The notes beneath the pieces are model-generated. The model ran no database searches, had not been told where the DNA came from, and saw only the letters and a program-made list of their open reading frames with translations. Source: Hydractinia symbiolongicarpus (taxonomy: Eukaryota > Cnidaria > Hydrozoa > Anthoathecata > Hydractiniidae). From it: a stretch of 64,000 nucleotides of DNA. Positions 33,781-46,829 of this stretch are shown piece after piece. The DNA lies in assembly GCF_029227915.1 (NCBI RefSeq), contig NC_079877.1:24947851-25011850 (forward strand), read 5' to 3'. The translations under genes and the position numbers were made by a program. The stretch's first letter is position 1, and each line of letters begins with the position of its first letter.

Positions 33781-36464
33781 AAAAGTTATTAAAAGCTTTA
33801 AAATCTTTTTCTCAAAAACCTAGCTTTAGACTTCAGTAGGAAGAGATAAATCTTTCACCCTCTCTTTGCATAGTGCAAAGAGCCATCTATAATTCACCAT
33901 GGAGGAATTTGTAAGGAAATCCTGTCTACTTTAACTGCATGAATCAAGCAGCTATATTAATCAATAATACTTGAGAATCCTATTTTTAGAAGAAAAAAAA
34001 CACAATTTGACAATAAAATATGTCTTACTACAAAGTTAACAGGCATTATGTGTACGGTTTATGAGTAACGAATTGTTGTGAACATATATCAATACCAGTT
34101 GGTGTAAATCAAAAATGGCAATGCATTAACAACTAAAGGTTATATAAAAAAATTTTCAGGTTTATATTCGTTTATCTTCTTCTTAAATTTATGCTATCAT
34201 AAAGAAGCAGAGAAACAAACTTCAAAAATCACAAAAATCGATAAAAGTAACACACGAACAAGCTATACTAAAAGACAGGCAGAGTTTGATTTTTTTATCC
34301 AATACAATATACTTGCAGACCAATATTATTTTACTTTTCCTCTATGAAGAATAATAATATTTCAATAATTTCTTTACGTCGAAGTAAATTGAGAACTCAC
34401 GTTCTAAATTTCTTCATCAACTTCGAAAAAACATGCAAAAGTTCCATCTGCAAATCATAGCAAACTTAAACCAAAGCTTAATGTGATGAACAATCTGATA
34501 AATTATTAAAGATATATTCCGTTATTTATCACAAGTTTGTTCCTCGATATCGAGTGTTTTTTTTTTATTTCTTTAAATGTGGTTCAGAAGGTAATCTCGT
34601 GCTAACATTACACGAATGTTTATGCCTGATTGTGGATTTTTTGTCCGCATAAAGTTAGTATTTTGCTTTGATAATTTAAATCCGTTTCGGTTTCTCCGCA
34701 ATAATAATACACACAGTATCTTTCTCAGCGTCAGTGTTCCAGTTACATTATAGTTACGACGATGCAAATAAATACCATTTCATCAACACCTGCCAGCTGC
34801 TTATTTTGAACCTCGGTTCTAGAGATTTATAGCTGCCCAGAAAGCAATATAAGCATTTACAATGCTTTAGTTTTTTAGCATTCAGACGTGTTTTATTTCA
34901 ATTTTATAGACATTTAAAACTAGGAACAAATAAATATGATATTGCCATTCTGTAGGCGTGGTTATATATTGAAAAGTATTTTGTGATAATATTTTTTTGT
35001 TTTAAATACAGAAATTATATTGTTGGCTGTATGTTGAAGCGCCCATTCGAATGGGGCGCATATTTAATGAAAATCGTATATATGGGGTTTCTATCGCCTA
35101 TCGCCTGTAATAACACAGTGTGTCAGTGTTTGTGAGGGGCAATTTCGAGATATGTGTTCATTTCTTTTCATGTTACCGAAAAAGTTATACGTTGCGGCAC
35201 GACTTTAATAACATTAATGAAACCATTACAATGCGCTTTAAACTTTAAGACCAAATAACTTAGACGCGAGGTGGTGACGTCAGTTATTTTTCACTGCGCA
35301 GCTAACTTAGAGCAACCTGGGACTAAATTGGGTAAGTTTTTCAAAGCTGTGTCTTTGAATTCTTTTCGGAATGGGAGAGTTGTCATTAAAAAACTTTAAA
35401 CTTCAAATTACTTCAACCGTTTGTCGAAAGTACATGATCCCATACATTTTCTTGGTCACCATTTTAGGCTCTGCACAATAGAAGCAACGACTAAACAAAT
35501 TTCTGAAAAAAATATTTTATGTATTAACAGGTTACGTCATCAATATCCAAATGACGAATGTTCTTTATTGTTTTTCTACCTAGGAGTTACCTGCATTATT
35601 CAAAATAATTTAGGAGATACTCTTCCTACGTGTGGGATATAACAAAGACAAAAATGTTAACGGAGAAAATATTTAATTGAGTATTTTAATGTTTACACTG
35701 GTTAAGATTAACCAGTACAAAAACTATTGTTTAACTAGCTTGTTTTAATCCTTACGCCTGTCGCCAAAAGGCGAAAGAGCAGATTCGGGAGAGGAAAGAG
35801 AAAAAATGTGGACTAGTTTTTCCTGTTTTTGAAACAGATTTGTGATAATAAGTATTCTACATTCTCGGTGACATTGTACATTTTTTACACAAATATGACA
35901 GCTCCTCACTCAATCCAGGACAACTGTAATTTAGACTATGATGGTCTACAGAAAAAAATCTTTTTAAGCCATACACTCTTCTAATTAGGCTAAGAAAATC
36001 GTCCTGCTGCCTGTCGCTCTTTCACGGCTGATTTTTAGAACTTGACCCGAATGACTCGCCTTTTATGCTCCGTAAAAGAATTCCCTATCTATTTTTTTCA
36101 AGTAATTATTCAGTGTTCCGTTACAACAAGTCAAGTAATGTCTTTCGAACAAACTCTAAGTTTATAGTATTCATAGCATAAGGTTCCGAAGCTTCTGTAT
36201 AAAAAGGGAGATGTTGTTTGTGACATAAAAAGGCGATTATGATGTACTTTTGACAAACGGTTAAAGAGATATTGGGATTTAAAGGTAGTTCGATGGCATC
36301 ACTAACCCTGTTGTGCGAACCGGATGGTATGACCCAGCTTTGCGGAACTTATTCAATTTTGTCCTCAATAGTCCCTAGTTACCCACGCAGTAAATAAGGC
36401 CAGTTATTTCCAACCGTTTACAGATATAAAGCCTTCTAGGTTTATATTACAATTTATTAGTTTG
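33781..36464. other. AT-rich intergenic DNA with small palindromes
   Basis: A hairpin CTCTTTGCA-TAG-TGCAAAGAG lies at 33862-33882 and a GCGCCCATTCGAATGGGGCGC palindrome-like sequence at about 35040-35060. No gene recognised. Confidence 0.4.
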
Positions 36465-36635
36465 AGTGGAATCTCTCTATTTCGACTACTCTATCTCGAA
36501 CTTCCCTCTATCTCGAACTAAAGTTTTGGTCTTTTTGTTGTCCGCCTAAGGTATTTTCCTTTCTTTATCTCGAACTTTCTCTATCTCGAGCAAATTTTTT
36601 GGTCCCTTGTGAGTTCGAAATAGAGAGATTACACT
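36465..36635. mobile_element. Short inverted-repeat element, pogo/Tigger-like
   Basis: A 171-bp unit with inverted ends: left AGTGGAATCTCTCTATTTCG, right (reverse complement) AGTGTAATCTCTCTATTTCG. Inside are several TATCTCGAAC repeats. Ends built of CTCTATTTCGAA/CTCGAAC units are typical of pogo/Tigger-derived miniature elements. A clear TA duplication is not preserved. No coding capacity. Confidence 0.6.
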
Positions 36636-37930
36636 ATATTTATAAAATGTCAGCTTCAATTTTAAAAAAGAAGCAACTTGCTCAAGATGTGTTAAGAAGT
36701 GAGCTTAAAGATGTACTTCACGAGGTTGAAAAACGTGACTGAGTTACATTTATTGGACAGTTATATTAAAACATTGACAAATAGTCGGGAAAATAATTAA
36801 TTTTCTAGAAAAAGAAGATGAAGTAACAGCACAGGTTGGTGAAAACTTCAAGTCTAAGCGAATCATTGGGAGCTCAATTAGTTTGAAACGTCTCGGCTAG
36901 CAGTAGCTCAAAGCGCTAAAATTCGGGATGAGTGAATTTAAAACTTAGTGTCAGACATACGAAAAACATTGTTACTGCAAAACCTCCCAAACTAAGGGCC
37001 AAACCATTTGATGAAAATCCACTTCATTAGAAAAGTTTTTTTGATTCTTTTATGCATATAATTAGCAAGTCAAAAATGAAAAAGTTTTCTTTTCTTAAGT
37101 TATGATCACAACTCATCTAGAGACAGCCGAAACTGTTTCAAAGTTTTCAATTTTTTTAGTGCCTGACTAACCGCCCAATGAAAATCTGCACGCACCCTGG
37201 TATTGGACTGGACACATATTTGAACTAGCCAGGGTAGTGGATATAACTTGGTATGTTTTCATATTTTTTTTAAAAAAAAACACAGCTTTTAATACATTTT
37301 TTGGTAACAAGGGTTGCCTCGAAATAAAAGGTTTTTTTCTCGGCTCCTTAATTAAACTATCAGAGTCTTAGTGCAACAAATCTGTTATCGCAAAAGATGA
37401 TAATTAAAGTCAACGCCAAATTTTATGCTTCTCGCTGACAGTGTAAACAAACAAACAAACCCAGAAATCGTCAAAAATATATATTTTAAAATATCTCAAT
37501 TAGCGCCCAGTGCTACACTAACAACCCAGTTAATTAAGCGCCCATTAATAAGATTGGTAGTGGGCTCTTAGATTATCTTAAGGTTGTTCGCTGATATCTG
37601 TGGTAAAAATAGCCGCAAAAAAGGAGCCCATTTTAAAGTGCTACCGGCTAAAGCATAGAACAAAAACCAGTAAGTACAATGTGTGTACATGTTTTCTTAC
37701 ATCTAAAGCTGCCAATTTCAAAGCAATGTGCTATCATTTTAAGAAAGAATTTTCGGATTTGAAATATATTTCTCAATCTAAAAAAAATATTTTTGGGGAA
37801 TGATCCTTTTCAGCTTCCTTAAATTTAACCTCTACCGCGTGGACAAGCAGAAGCCAAAGTAATAATTTATCAAAAAGCCATTTTATTATAAAAACACACG
37901 AACTTATGATAACTGTCATAAGTACACGCA
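36636..37930. other. 3' flank of gene E and intergenic DNA
   Basis: A candidate polyadenylation signal for gene E (AATAAA on the minus strand) is at 37882-37887, about 44 bases past the stop. An (AAAC)n run lies near 37446-37460. No gene recognised. Confidence 0.45.
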
Positions 37931-39237
37931 TTATAAACACTTATTAACGACAACCAAAAATATGTAAGCCAAAATTTCAACTAATGATATCACTGATGCA
38001 CCTATCACAAGTCCTATCAAACCTCCAATTTCACATGCCATTTGATCCCATGAATATAACTCTTTCTCTTCCATGATTTTATATGTGTCTACACGTTGGA
38101 ACTGAATACTAATATGATACATAGGACTACTGTTATTCTTTCTTTTGCCTTTCCTCTTGTGATAGGTTGCCATTACTCCTAAATCTAAATCCTCGCATGG
38201 AAATGCACATTCTCTGTTCTTTTTAGCTTCTTCTTGTCCATAAAACCAAATACATTGTTCAGCTTCCTCAATGGTTGTATTCCTGCCGTATGTTTTCTTG
38301 ATATCTTCGGGAATGAACTGTTTTACATAATCTAACGTATCTCCGCATTTCTTAAACATCCCAATGTAGTTTTGTGATTCGATGCAAGATCGTCTTGTGT
38401 ATTTTCCTGGAAATATATCCCCTGATTTTGAATTGGAGCAATTTGAAGGGAATGGGTATGGCAGACGCTTGATGACTGTTTTATCCAGCTTAATATCAAA
38501 ATGTTTATCCGGTTCTAAGTCAATCTTCTTTGTGACGTCAACTTCATGTATCAGTGGATCATGAGGAACGGCTAATATTTCCGGTGGCATATCTAACGTA
38601 TCCGGCGATTTAAAGGTGAAATCGATTTCCACGTGGCTGTATATATCATGCATGTCTCCATTATAGTTCCAAGTTATGCATGAGTGGTTAAAATGACTTA
38701 ACGATTTGAAATAGTTACTGTTGGCGCATTGTTTTCCACCCCAACTAACACACCTCGTGATGTTGTAAACTCCATTGGACCAGAACCTATCATCTTTTGA
38801 AGTGATATTAGGGGATCGTATCTCATATGGTTGATTACAGGTAACATTGTGCAGGGCATGCTTTTTTCTGGCAGGAACCCCACAGTATGCGAAATAGGTA
38901 TCAATAAGCAAACGGTTTTCACAGAAAGTTACACTCGGAAAATAATTATGATCTGTGATTTGAGAACGAATTTCTGTGTATATACCAAATTTTAAAAACT
39001 TTGAAACTAATCCATGCACAATAACTATAGATAAGATAATTCCTCCTAACAGCATTGTTGCCCAAAATATTGATTCTACTTTAGAGCCAGTCATTACCTT
39101 CGTTAAACCGTGAACAGTAAACGAGTTGACGTATTCGTCTATTTTCTTTTGAATTAGAAGTTTTCTTGATAACTGAACTTCATGCCATAAATTATCATCC
39201 TCACTGCTGATATTGTTCTTGTCAACAAATAGGTATC
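37931..39237 (-). CDS. DEG/ENaC (HyNaC-like) ion-channel subunit, gene E, main exon
   Basis: Fifth channel paralogue; with its first exon about 473 residues, the same length as gene D. The exon begins after a TTATTTCAG acceptor in phase 1 (39238/39237). The ATG at 39094 is internal: 47 in-frame codons precede it, including NLWHEVQ and the TVHGLT gating motif, all matching gene D. Then TM1, the 12-cysteine ectodomain, KRLPYPFPSNC, RRSCIES, YSWDQM, CEIGG, GAS filter, TM2 and a short NKCL tail. The frame is intact. By family knowledge a sodium- or calcium-permeable, ligand-gated channel subunit; heteromers with the neighbours are a reasonable inference. Confidence 0.95.
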
Positions 39238-39805
39238 CTGAAATAACAAGACCTTGTTACTAGCATTCTCATCAGGTTTTCTTACGCTTAAGAGAGATTA
39301 GGATTAGATGTTAATCTTTGCTTTATACAATTGGCTTTGGCGTAAAGCTTTTATCGCCGCATTCGTTATCTAGAGAAAATTTTAAAAAATCGAGGTTCCT
39401 GGCAAAAAGCCAACTAAAAATTTGTTGTGCAGGCGCTATATGAAGAACAATCTTCCATAATAACGACATTTTTTATTAAAACTAATTGTCTCTTCCACGT
39501 TTTTGTGTCAAACCTGTATGCTCAAACACTTTAAATTGACCAAAAATATTTCTTCATTTAAAAGGTTATGTGTACGTGCTTTTATGATGGATGAAAAAAC
39601 TCTGTGAGAGCGTCTATGTTTATTAAAACTAACTACCCAAATCATTAAAGCATTGTATCCATCTTTATTAAGATATTTGAATACAAATTTTAAAGTTCAA
39701 GACATCGAAACCTTCCCATAATTTTAAAATCGGCTGAGTGTTTCTTGTCGTAATCTTTGCATGAAGTACATTTTTACGGCGCCCTGCAAATGTTAGTTTT
39801 CTTAC
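39238..39805 (-). other. Intron of gene E
   Basis: Predicted 568-base intron with donor G|GTAAGA and acceptor TTTCAG. Confidence 0.7.
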
Positions 39806-39920
39806 CTTCGTCAGAGCTCTTTTTGTTATTCTCTATCATAATATCCATATCTTCAAGCTCATACAGTTTCCCATTTACACTATCACTTCTTTGTTTGTGA
39901 TTACATGGCGTTGTTCCCAT
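39806..39920 (-). CDS. Gene E, first coding exon
   Basis: ATG at 39920 opens 38 codons and one base (MGTTPCNHKQRS at the start, YELEDMDIM in the middle). The consensus donor G|GTAAGA leaves phase 1, matching the main exon. It aligns with the gene D first exon over its whole length. The frame is open upstream to an acceptor (CATTTTTAG) at 39942, so the transcribed exon is probably 39806-39941 with a further 5' exon. Confidence 0.87.
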
Positions 39921-39941
39921 GCTTTGATATTTAGTGTTGTT

Positions 39942-41439
39942 CTAAAAATGGAATAGAAGTGGTGAGTAGCAAGAAAAAAATAAATATTCATTAAAGCCAA
40001 AAAAGTAATGAATATCAATAACAGATTTTTTTTCGCATCCTGAATGGAATGTAATCAAGGAACAAATTTTATTTAAGTATTTTCCTCCAAAATATCAGTT
40101 GAATTAGTCCGCTTTACAAGCAGCACCTTAGCAGTGTTTAACGCTAGTTTGCACCAATTTCTTAGATTTTCCACGGTTTAATGTGTTAAGAAGATTTTAT
40201 AAATATATCTGGATAATTTCTAGCCGAAAGTTAAGAATATTTATCCTGAAATGAAAAAAGCACTATTTTTAAAAAAGCGTATAAAAGAAAAAGAAGAAGT
40301 TGAAATAAAAATTGTTTTCACCTTGTTTATTAAAATTATTAAAATGTTTCACTCTGATAATTTATATTCTCAATCCATTTAAATCTCTCCTCAAACGTTT
40401 ATATATTCGCCTTTTTAAAATCACATTCACCGCCTCACCTGAATATCAATGATCGAGTGGATTATCACATCTTTGTATACTTCTTTTAAAAAGAAAGTTA
40501 AATTGAGATATTCAGATTTACAATTGAAATTATATTCGTTTTCTAATATCTAACACCTACTTAAGCATCTACTCGAATTTTTCCGGAGTGTTACTTTCCA
40601 GGTAATTGGAAATATTAATGTTTTTATTTCGCATCATTTTTTTCATAAAAATATTTTCAAAAACATATCTTTAAGTCACCTTTTTAAGAAACCAGAGCAC
40701 GATACTGGGATGCGATCTTGAGGGCAAATCTGTGGCAGCAGTGTTATAAATATTTTATGGCCAATCTTCCAATAATAATAAAGAAGCAATATCATTTTCT
40801 TGGTTTAAAGGAAAGAAATACTTTGATATTGATTCTGCTGGTTAAATATGCAATAAGTTTTCCTTAATTCTTTGTTCAGTCTAGAGTGTTTTTTTTTTCT
40901 ATTTATCTTCATAAAATGATAACAATGAAATGTTAGCACTAATTAGGCAGAGGTTTGGGCAATCAATTTAAAGGTGTTGGGACGAAAAAAGCCTTTCCCT
41001 GGAAATTCTTAACTAGCTACTCTTATATATCCTACTCTGTAAAAAAAAGCAATATCTATTAAAAAACAAGAGATATGGTAATTTCGTTTGTTTTTTTATG
41101 CCTCTTAATGTGATTACCACTTGCAACAATAATAACAAAAATTGACAATCTTTAAATTGTAGAAATATTTTATTGCAGGGAAGGACCCACTACACTTTTT
41201 TTCGTTCCCCTTGAACCAATAATTATGTTTTACACTTTCCAACTGTTTTCTTTTATACATAGGTTCCTCTTAAAGGCATGCACCTAAAATATAGAACGCC
41301 GCAAGAATACTTAGGCCTATTATATCATAATTTTCTTTTGTTTGACAGCGAGTACAAATATACCAAAATATACAATATGCCAAATCAGAATTCTTAGGAA
41401 CTGCTGATTGTGCAATAATTGACAAACAATTCCTTAAAA
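39942..41439. other. Upstream of gene E; nothing firmly recognised
   Basis: A donor-like ATTCAG|GTGAGG on the minus strand near 40437 could end a 5' UTR exon of gene E. Otherwise AT-rich without features. Confidence 0.35.
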
Positions 41440-42030
41440 ATGGCGTCCGCGCTTCATGTGAAAACTTGGGACTTGGGTATCAGCGAAATTCTTCGTCAAT
41501 TTTTGTGAGTGAGTGAGAAATGGAAATGTGAAAAAAAAAGAAATTGCGGAGCAGAGCTTGAGTAGAAGTCATCAGTTCAACTGGGATAGGAAGAAAATCC
41601 TTGGTATCATTCTATCAACATTTCTACTCCTTGTGCTAGGTATCAGCGAAATTCTTCGTCAATTTTTTGAGCAGTACAAGATCAAATGCATTTGTAACTC
41701 TAAGGATACACTACGAAGCACTTTGTCAAAACTAAAAGACATAATTTAACTGGAGAATCAAAGCAATATTATTTACGAAATTCCCTGTAAAGATTGTGAT
41801 GTATTATATATAGGCAAAATAAAAAGGAATTTCAAGCAGGGAGGGGGAGTTTAAGAACCTATGCGCGCAGTGAGAAATGGAAATGTGAAAAAAAAAGAAA
41901 TTGCGGAGCAGAGCTTGGGTAGAAGTCATCAGTTCAACTGGGATAGGAAGAAAATCATTGACAGCGTCTAGGAAGATAAAAGAAACTATCAACGGTGTAG
42001 AACGTGATAAACAGCATCTCGTATCAACTT
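41440..42030 (+). mobile_element. Penelope-like retroelement remnant (GIY-YIG endonuclease region), rearranged
   Basis: Frames carry pieces of the C-terminal GIY-YIG endonuclease region found in Penelope-like retroelements: an LRQFFEQYKIKC / DTLRSTLSKLKD segment (about 41640-41745), IIYEIPCKDCDVLYIG (about 41767-41814), and VRNGNVKKKEIAEQS...HQFNWDRKKI, which occurs twice (41513-41600 and 41870-41957). The order is scrambled: an end-of-protein piece comes before an earlier piece, as expected for partial head-to-tail copies. Stops and frameshifts interrupt all pieces, so nothing is functional. The reverse transcriptase part is absent. Confidence 0.6.
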
Positions 42031-45000
42031 TTTGAGATTTGGTTACCAGTCCTACAGAAAAATAGTTATTTCCATTTAGGTCCTGAAAATGTTAATTACT
42101 ATATAATTAACTGTAATTAAAAGCTCGTTCCTAATTGGTTAAATCTTATAAATTTCGAACCTGTGTAATTATATAAATGATTGCTTTAACAGGATCTCCG
42201 GAAACATTGCCTACTAAGCTATCATGTTCAAGAAATGATAAACCTTCAACAATAAAATGAATACTGAACAGACAAACCGAAACAATATATTCAATAGTAT
42301 TTATTGTTGTCTATTTTAATTCCAATTTTAAAATGAAATTAACAAATTGATATTATTTTTCTGCTTGAATGAAGTAAACAATACTTATTGGCAAAAATGT
42401 TAATGAATTTTATGTTAAATTTTTTTCAATTTGTGCTAATTTTCAATCTTTTTTATTTAACTTATTGTACTTGCCGAACCATCTACAGTAGACATGTCGC
42501 AGTATGAAGCAAACGCCATCCTTTGAAATTTATGAGCAATTTTAACGTCCGTTTTGATCGATATTTATGCGCCTATTGTAGATTCCAGAATATTTTGTTT
42601 TTATAACAAACTAGCATAACGGCGGCTCCATGGAAAACATATGAAGGAGAAACAGTAAGCTGTAATCGCAACATAGGCCTTGCAAAGCGTACGAATTTCC
42701 ACTTTAAGTAAACTTTAGAAGTACATCAAAAATTTTAGTTACAGTTAGGGTTCGGGTTACATACAATACATACCATAATAAGTTGGAATACAATAAATAG
42801 GATAATTGCGGTACCAGCAATTATCCATTTTTTGCATTCCAACTTCAAAATTTTGCTTTCACAAGTAGTTTTAAAATGTCAAATGATCACAACGGATCTT
42901 AAAGTGAATAGTATTTGATTTTCGTTAGTATGACTTGCCTGTTTTTGCTGATAAAAATCATCATGTATTAACATTTCAAAGTTAGTGAAGGGACCCTTCT
43001 AAGCACGAGAAATATAGGTTCGAACACACAAAGTAAATCAGACAGAATTTGCAGATTGTATTGGCAAAGAACATATTGTACTGTGTTAAGATATAAAAAA
43101 GCTGGGAAGATGTACAATTTCTTAAATTGGTGGAAAAAATAAGTGACGACCCGCAAGTAAAAAAATGTACTGACATTGATATACCTCAACCCCTGACCGT
43201 CAAAATTAAGGAAATATCATGTAGTCAATCCTTGAATTACAAGCACTCACAAGTACTCACATATAGAATGTTCGAACCTCGAATCATTTTACAACACCTT
43301 CATGTTTTTGAAAACATTTTCACGTGATCAAATATTTAAACGCCAAAGAACTTAACCATTTCCATTCTCTTTAACGTCTGATTTAGGATGGATGTTTCGA
43401 TTGGTGAGTCATCCTTAAATACAAAATACAATTGCTTGTAACACTATCATACGTACTGTGTTCACTCTAAACCATTGGTTGTGTGACCGCAAGAAAAAAT
43501 CACCATGTAAAGATCTTTTAACTTAAAGACGACCAGCTTCCCTTTTTTTTCGTTCCTCGTTATAGGAAATTGTCTTTTGTGCTGTTACAACATATAAAAA
43601 AGATTATCAATTTAAAAAGTGAATAAACTTCGAGAAAGAAGAGTGGGTTGCTTTTAAAATAATTAACTCTTTCTTCTAACAAACCGATAAAAAAAATCTG
43701 CTAAACTATATAATACTCAAAATAGAGAAGAATTATTTGTTTTTTAACTCTTTCACAACATGGCACCTTTGTTAGTCTAAGCTAAATCTCAGTAGTATAT
43801 TTTGTTTGAAAGTAATATTTGTACATTCTCTTCACTTATTTATTTCATTGTGTTTAGTGTGTACATGCAATAAACATTTTAGGATAATTTATTAATTTAT
43901 ACTTTATGTTAATCAATTTTTATTTATTGATTTATATATCTTTTGAAGGTCCCCTACAAATTGCGTACTCAAAATACACGGAACATGGAGGAAATTAAGA
44001 AAAATAAACCCAGTCGATTGAAATATTCCACTGCCCGGCGAAACACTTCCAATGATGCGTCAGAGAGAATTCAATAAAAAGTCATTGGACTGTTAAAACC
44101 TCATTTCATCAAAAAGGATTTTGTAGATACGATCTAATGGAAGTTGAAAAAGAATTTCGAAAAAAATTGTGCTAAATTGAATCAAATCTTCAATTTAGCA
44201 GTTAGTTAAAAAAATAGAACAAGACGTATGATATGCGTAAACAACCTCGCGAATAAAGTTTACAAGAAGCTGTCTATTAAATTGTGATTTTTGTTACGAA
44301 GTTAGACACGACATTTTGCTAATCAGATAGGCAATAATATTTGTTACGCACTACGCAGTTATTTTTCAAAATTGATTTGTGAGATCTTTTTGAATGGAAA
44401 ATTCCTCGAATACTCAATTTTTGATGGGTCAGTCCGGGGTAAACTGACTGACAGAAAGAAGAAAAACCACAAGCCCCACCTAAAATTTGCGAAATTCAAT
44501 AATTCAGTACTCCCCCCCCCCAAAAAAAAAACAAAAAAAAAAAAAAAAACGGGGAATAAGAAAGTCACTCAGTGAGAAAAAGCAAAATAAAAAAATAAAA
44601 AATAATGTATGAGTAAATTTTTATTGTTCGAAAAAAATAGCTGCAGTTAAAAAAAATTATTACCAGAATTGTCACAAAAAATCCTGTGCACTTTTCGCGC
44701 GGAGACAATTAACAACAAACGGAATCGGAAAATTTACGTTCTTTCGGAGTGTTTCCGAAACCATATTTCTCTACGTTGGCGTGTCATTAGCGTAGCAAAA
44801 AGAATTTCGTTCTTGTTATTATTAATATATGGTGGAGCGTCTTCGTTTCCTCTTAAGTTTTGTTGTGGAAATTTTATTTTTCGCAGACTACTTTCCAGGC
44901 ATTTGAGGAGACCTTAATTTTGCCTACATTCACTTTTGAAAAATTTGGTGGAAACACCTTTAATTTACAAGTTAGTTAAATAACGCTTTTGAACACTTAT

Positions 45001-46143
45001 CTTATCTTTTTAAAAATAAAACAAAAAAAAAAGTAAAAATAGTTACCAAGATAAGATTCGAACACACGACTACTCCCATGTCGGTGCTCAGAGAGGGAAA
45101 AATTTCCATTCTCGTAGGACACAGTTGAAAAAAGTTGACAAAAAGAAAAAGTTGACAAAAGTTGAAAAAATAAAAGGTTAATGTAGAATTTTTCGCAAAA
45201 TAGCTCAAAGAGGAGAGGGACAATTAAGAGGAAGTAAAAGTAATTCAATAACAAGAAAACAATACCATCTATACTTTTGACGAGTACTCACATAATCACT
45301 CCTCGCCCACTTAATTGTTAATTTTTGATCTTCTCCAACCTTCTATTGTTGTTATTTGACCCCCTCCTCACCACTTTCCTTCCCAATTTAATAAGGTGGA
45401 ACATATAGAAAAAGTTCAAATGTATGAACAACGATTTATTTTAGCATCTTTCACACTTAAATGATTAAACATCATCAAAAAAAGCTAAAAATTAAAAAAA
45501 AAAATTTTTGAAAATTTCCTAATGCTGTGTCAGCAAAAAATTGGAAAAAACATAGCTCAGCTTCAAACAAAATATCTTCACTTTACAAAAAGGCACAGAC
45601 TTGAAATTTTCACCAGAGATTCAGATTATAAAGACCAAGTGATTCACCCAATTTCAAGTTGATTGGGTTTACACATATTAGGCAACTGCTAAAAATTTGA
45701 AGGCAAACAGATGAGAACATCTTGAGATATTTTGTTTATGTCGGTCAAAAATATCGTTTTGAGAAAATCAACAAAATATGAAAAATAGAAAAAAAAATAA
45801 TCTAAAATCCGCTAGGATAAGTTTTTCCTTTTAAGTCTATTTTTCTTTGCCAGAAAATCCTTTTTTCATTGTTCTGAGTGATTTTCTTGATCTTTGTCCC
45901 TGTTCTGAACATTTTCTAACTGAATCTGCTATTCTTTTTGCATCACGTTTATATGTACCGATCTGGAAGAATAGTATTAAATCGTTTGTAAGCAACATAC
46001 TGAAATGTAATAAGAAATTTTACCTCAAAATATTTATGCTTTTTTTTTCTCTAACACCGACACCAATACAAATTGCTTTAACTCCCACCCTTAAATATCA
46101 ATTTTTAATTTTCAATACATTATTGACCTAAATTAAAATTAAG
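42031..46143. other. AT-rich intergenic DNA with simple repeats
   Basis: Contains a poly-C/poly-A patch at about 44511-44549 and a GTTGACAAAA-type minisatellite at about 45123-45170. No gene recognised. Frames near 44669-44917 and 45847-46131 are low-complexity and unsupported. Confidence 0.4.
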
Positions 46144-46565
46144 AGTTAGCTCCTGGTAACTGGAACACCGGATAACTCGAACTTTTATTATTTCTTAACA
46201 TTTTCTTTGGTCCTTTCAACTTTTGTAAATACTTCCTTATAAAAAACTCTGGTTAACTCGGATATTCGTTAACTCCACCCATTTTTTTCTCCTTGAAGCT
46301 AATTTCTTCGGATAACTCGAATTTTTTTCTCGAGAAAAGGAAATCAAAAACTAGATAAATGTCAGATTTTAATTTTTTTTTAGTACTTATTAAATCTTGG
46401 TGTAATATAGATAGATAACGTTGTCTCTAAACGAAAATTCAATTTACAAGGGACTTACATGACTTATTCTCGGTAACTGTCTCCCAACCTCTTGAAAAAA
46501 TTGCTTTAACTCGAACTATAACCTCATTTTAGACTACATCCCACTTAACGGGAGCTTCGTTTAAC
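46144..46565 (+). repeat. Left terminal inverted repeat of the Polinton-like element
   Basis: Matches the reverse complement of 54336-54862. Shared blocks include TTTTTTCTCGAGAAAAGGAA, GATAAATGTCAGATTTTAA, GTAATATAGATAGAT, TTACAAGGGACTT, TTTAACTCGAACTATAA and GGGAGCTTCGTTTAAC. The outer third is built of GGATAACTCGAA/GGTTAACTCG units. Similar units continue to about 46632, beyond the paired part. Confidence 0.85.
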
Positions 46566-46829
46566 TCAAACATTGGTTAAGTCGAAATATTTTCCTCGGT
46601 CCCTTGGAGGTTCGAGTTATCCGAAGTTAAAAGGGCTACGGTTGGATCCTGAAGACCCTTGTTTAGACCATTATTGAATATATGTACACTATAAATGCTT
46701 TTTGCCTTCTCTTTGTGTCATTTCCCGTCATCATTACTTTTTAAATTTGGTTAAAATTTGTTTAAAAGACTTATGCATTTTTTGACTCTATAAATTTATG
46801 TCCGGAAATTTTGCCGCTAAAATAAAAAA

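Noticed and set aside
39092-39094. ATG at 39094 as the start of gene E
   Set aside because: The essential HG gating motif and the WH region lie upstream in the same open frame and match gene D.
44359-44575. Frames of about 68 codons on both strands
   Set aside because: Made of poly-C/poly-A low-complexity sequence.
45040-45110. tRNA-like sequence with a TTCGAA T-loop motif (minus strand)
   Set aside because: No T-stem or acceptor stem pairs, and no A box; likely chance or a very old SINE.
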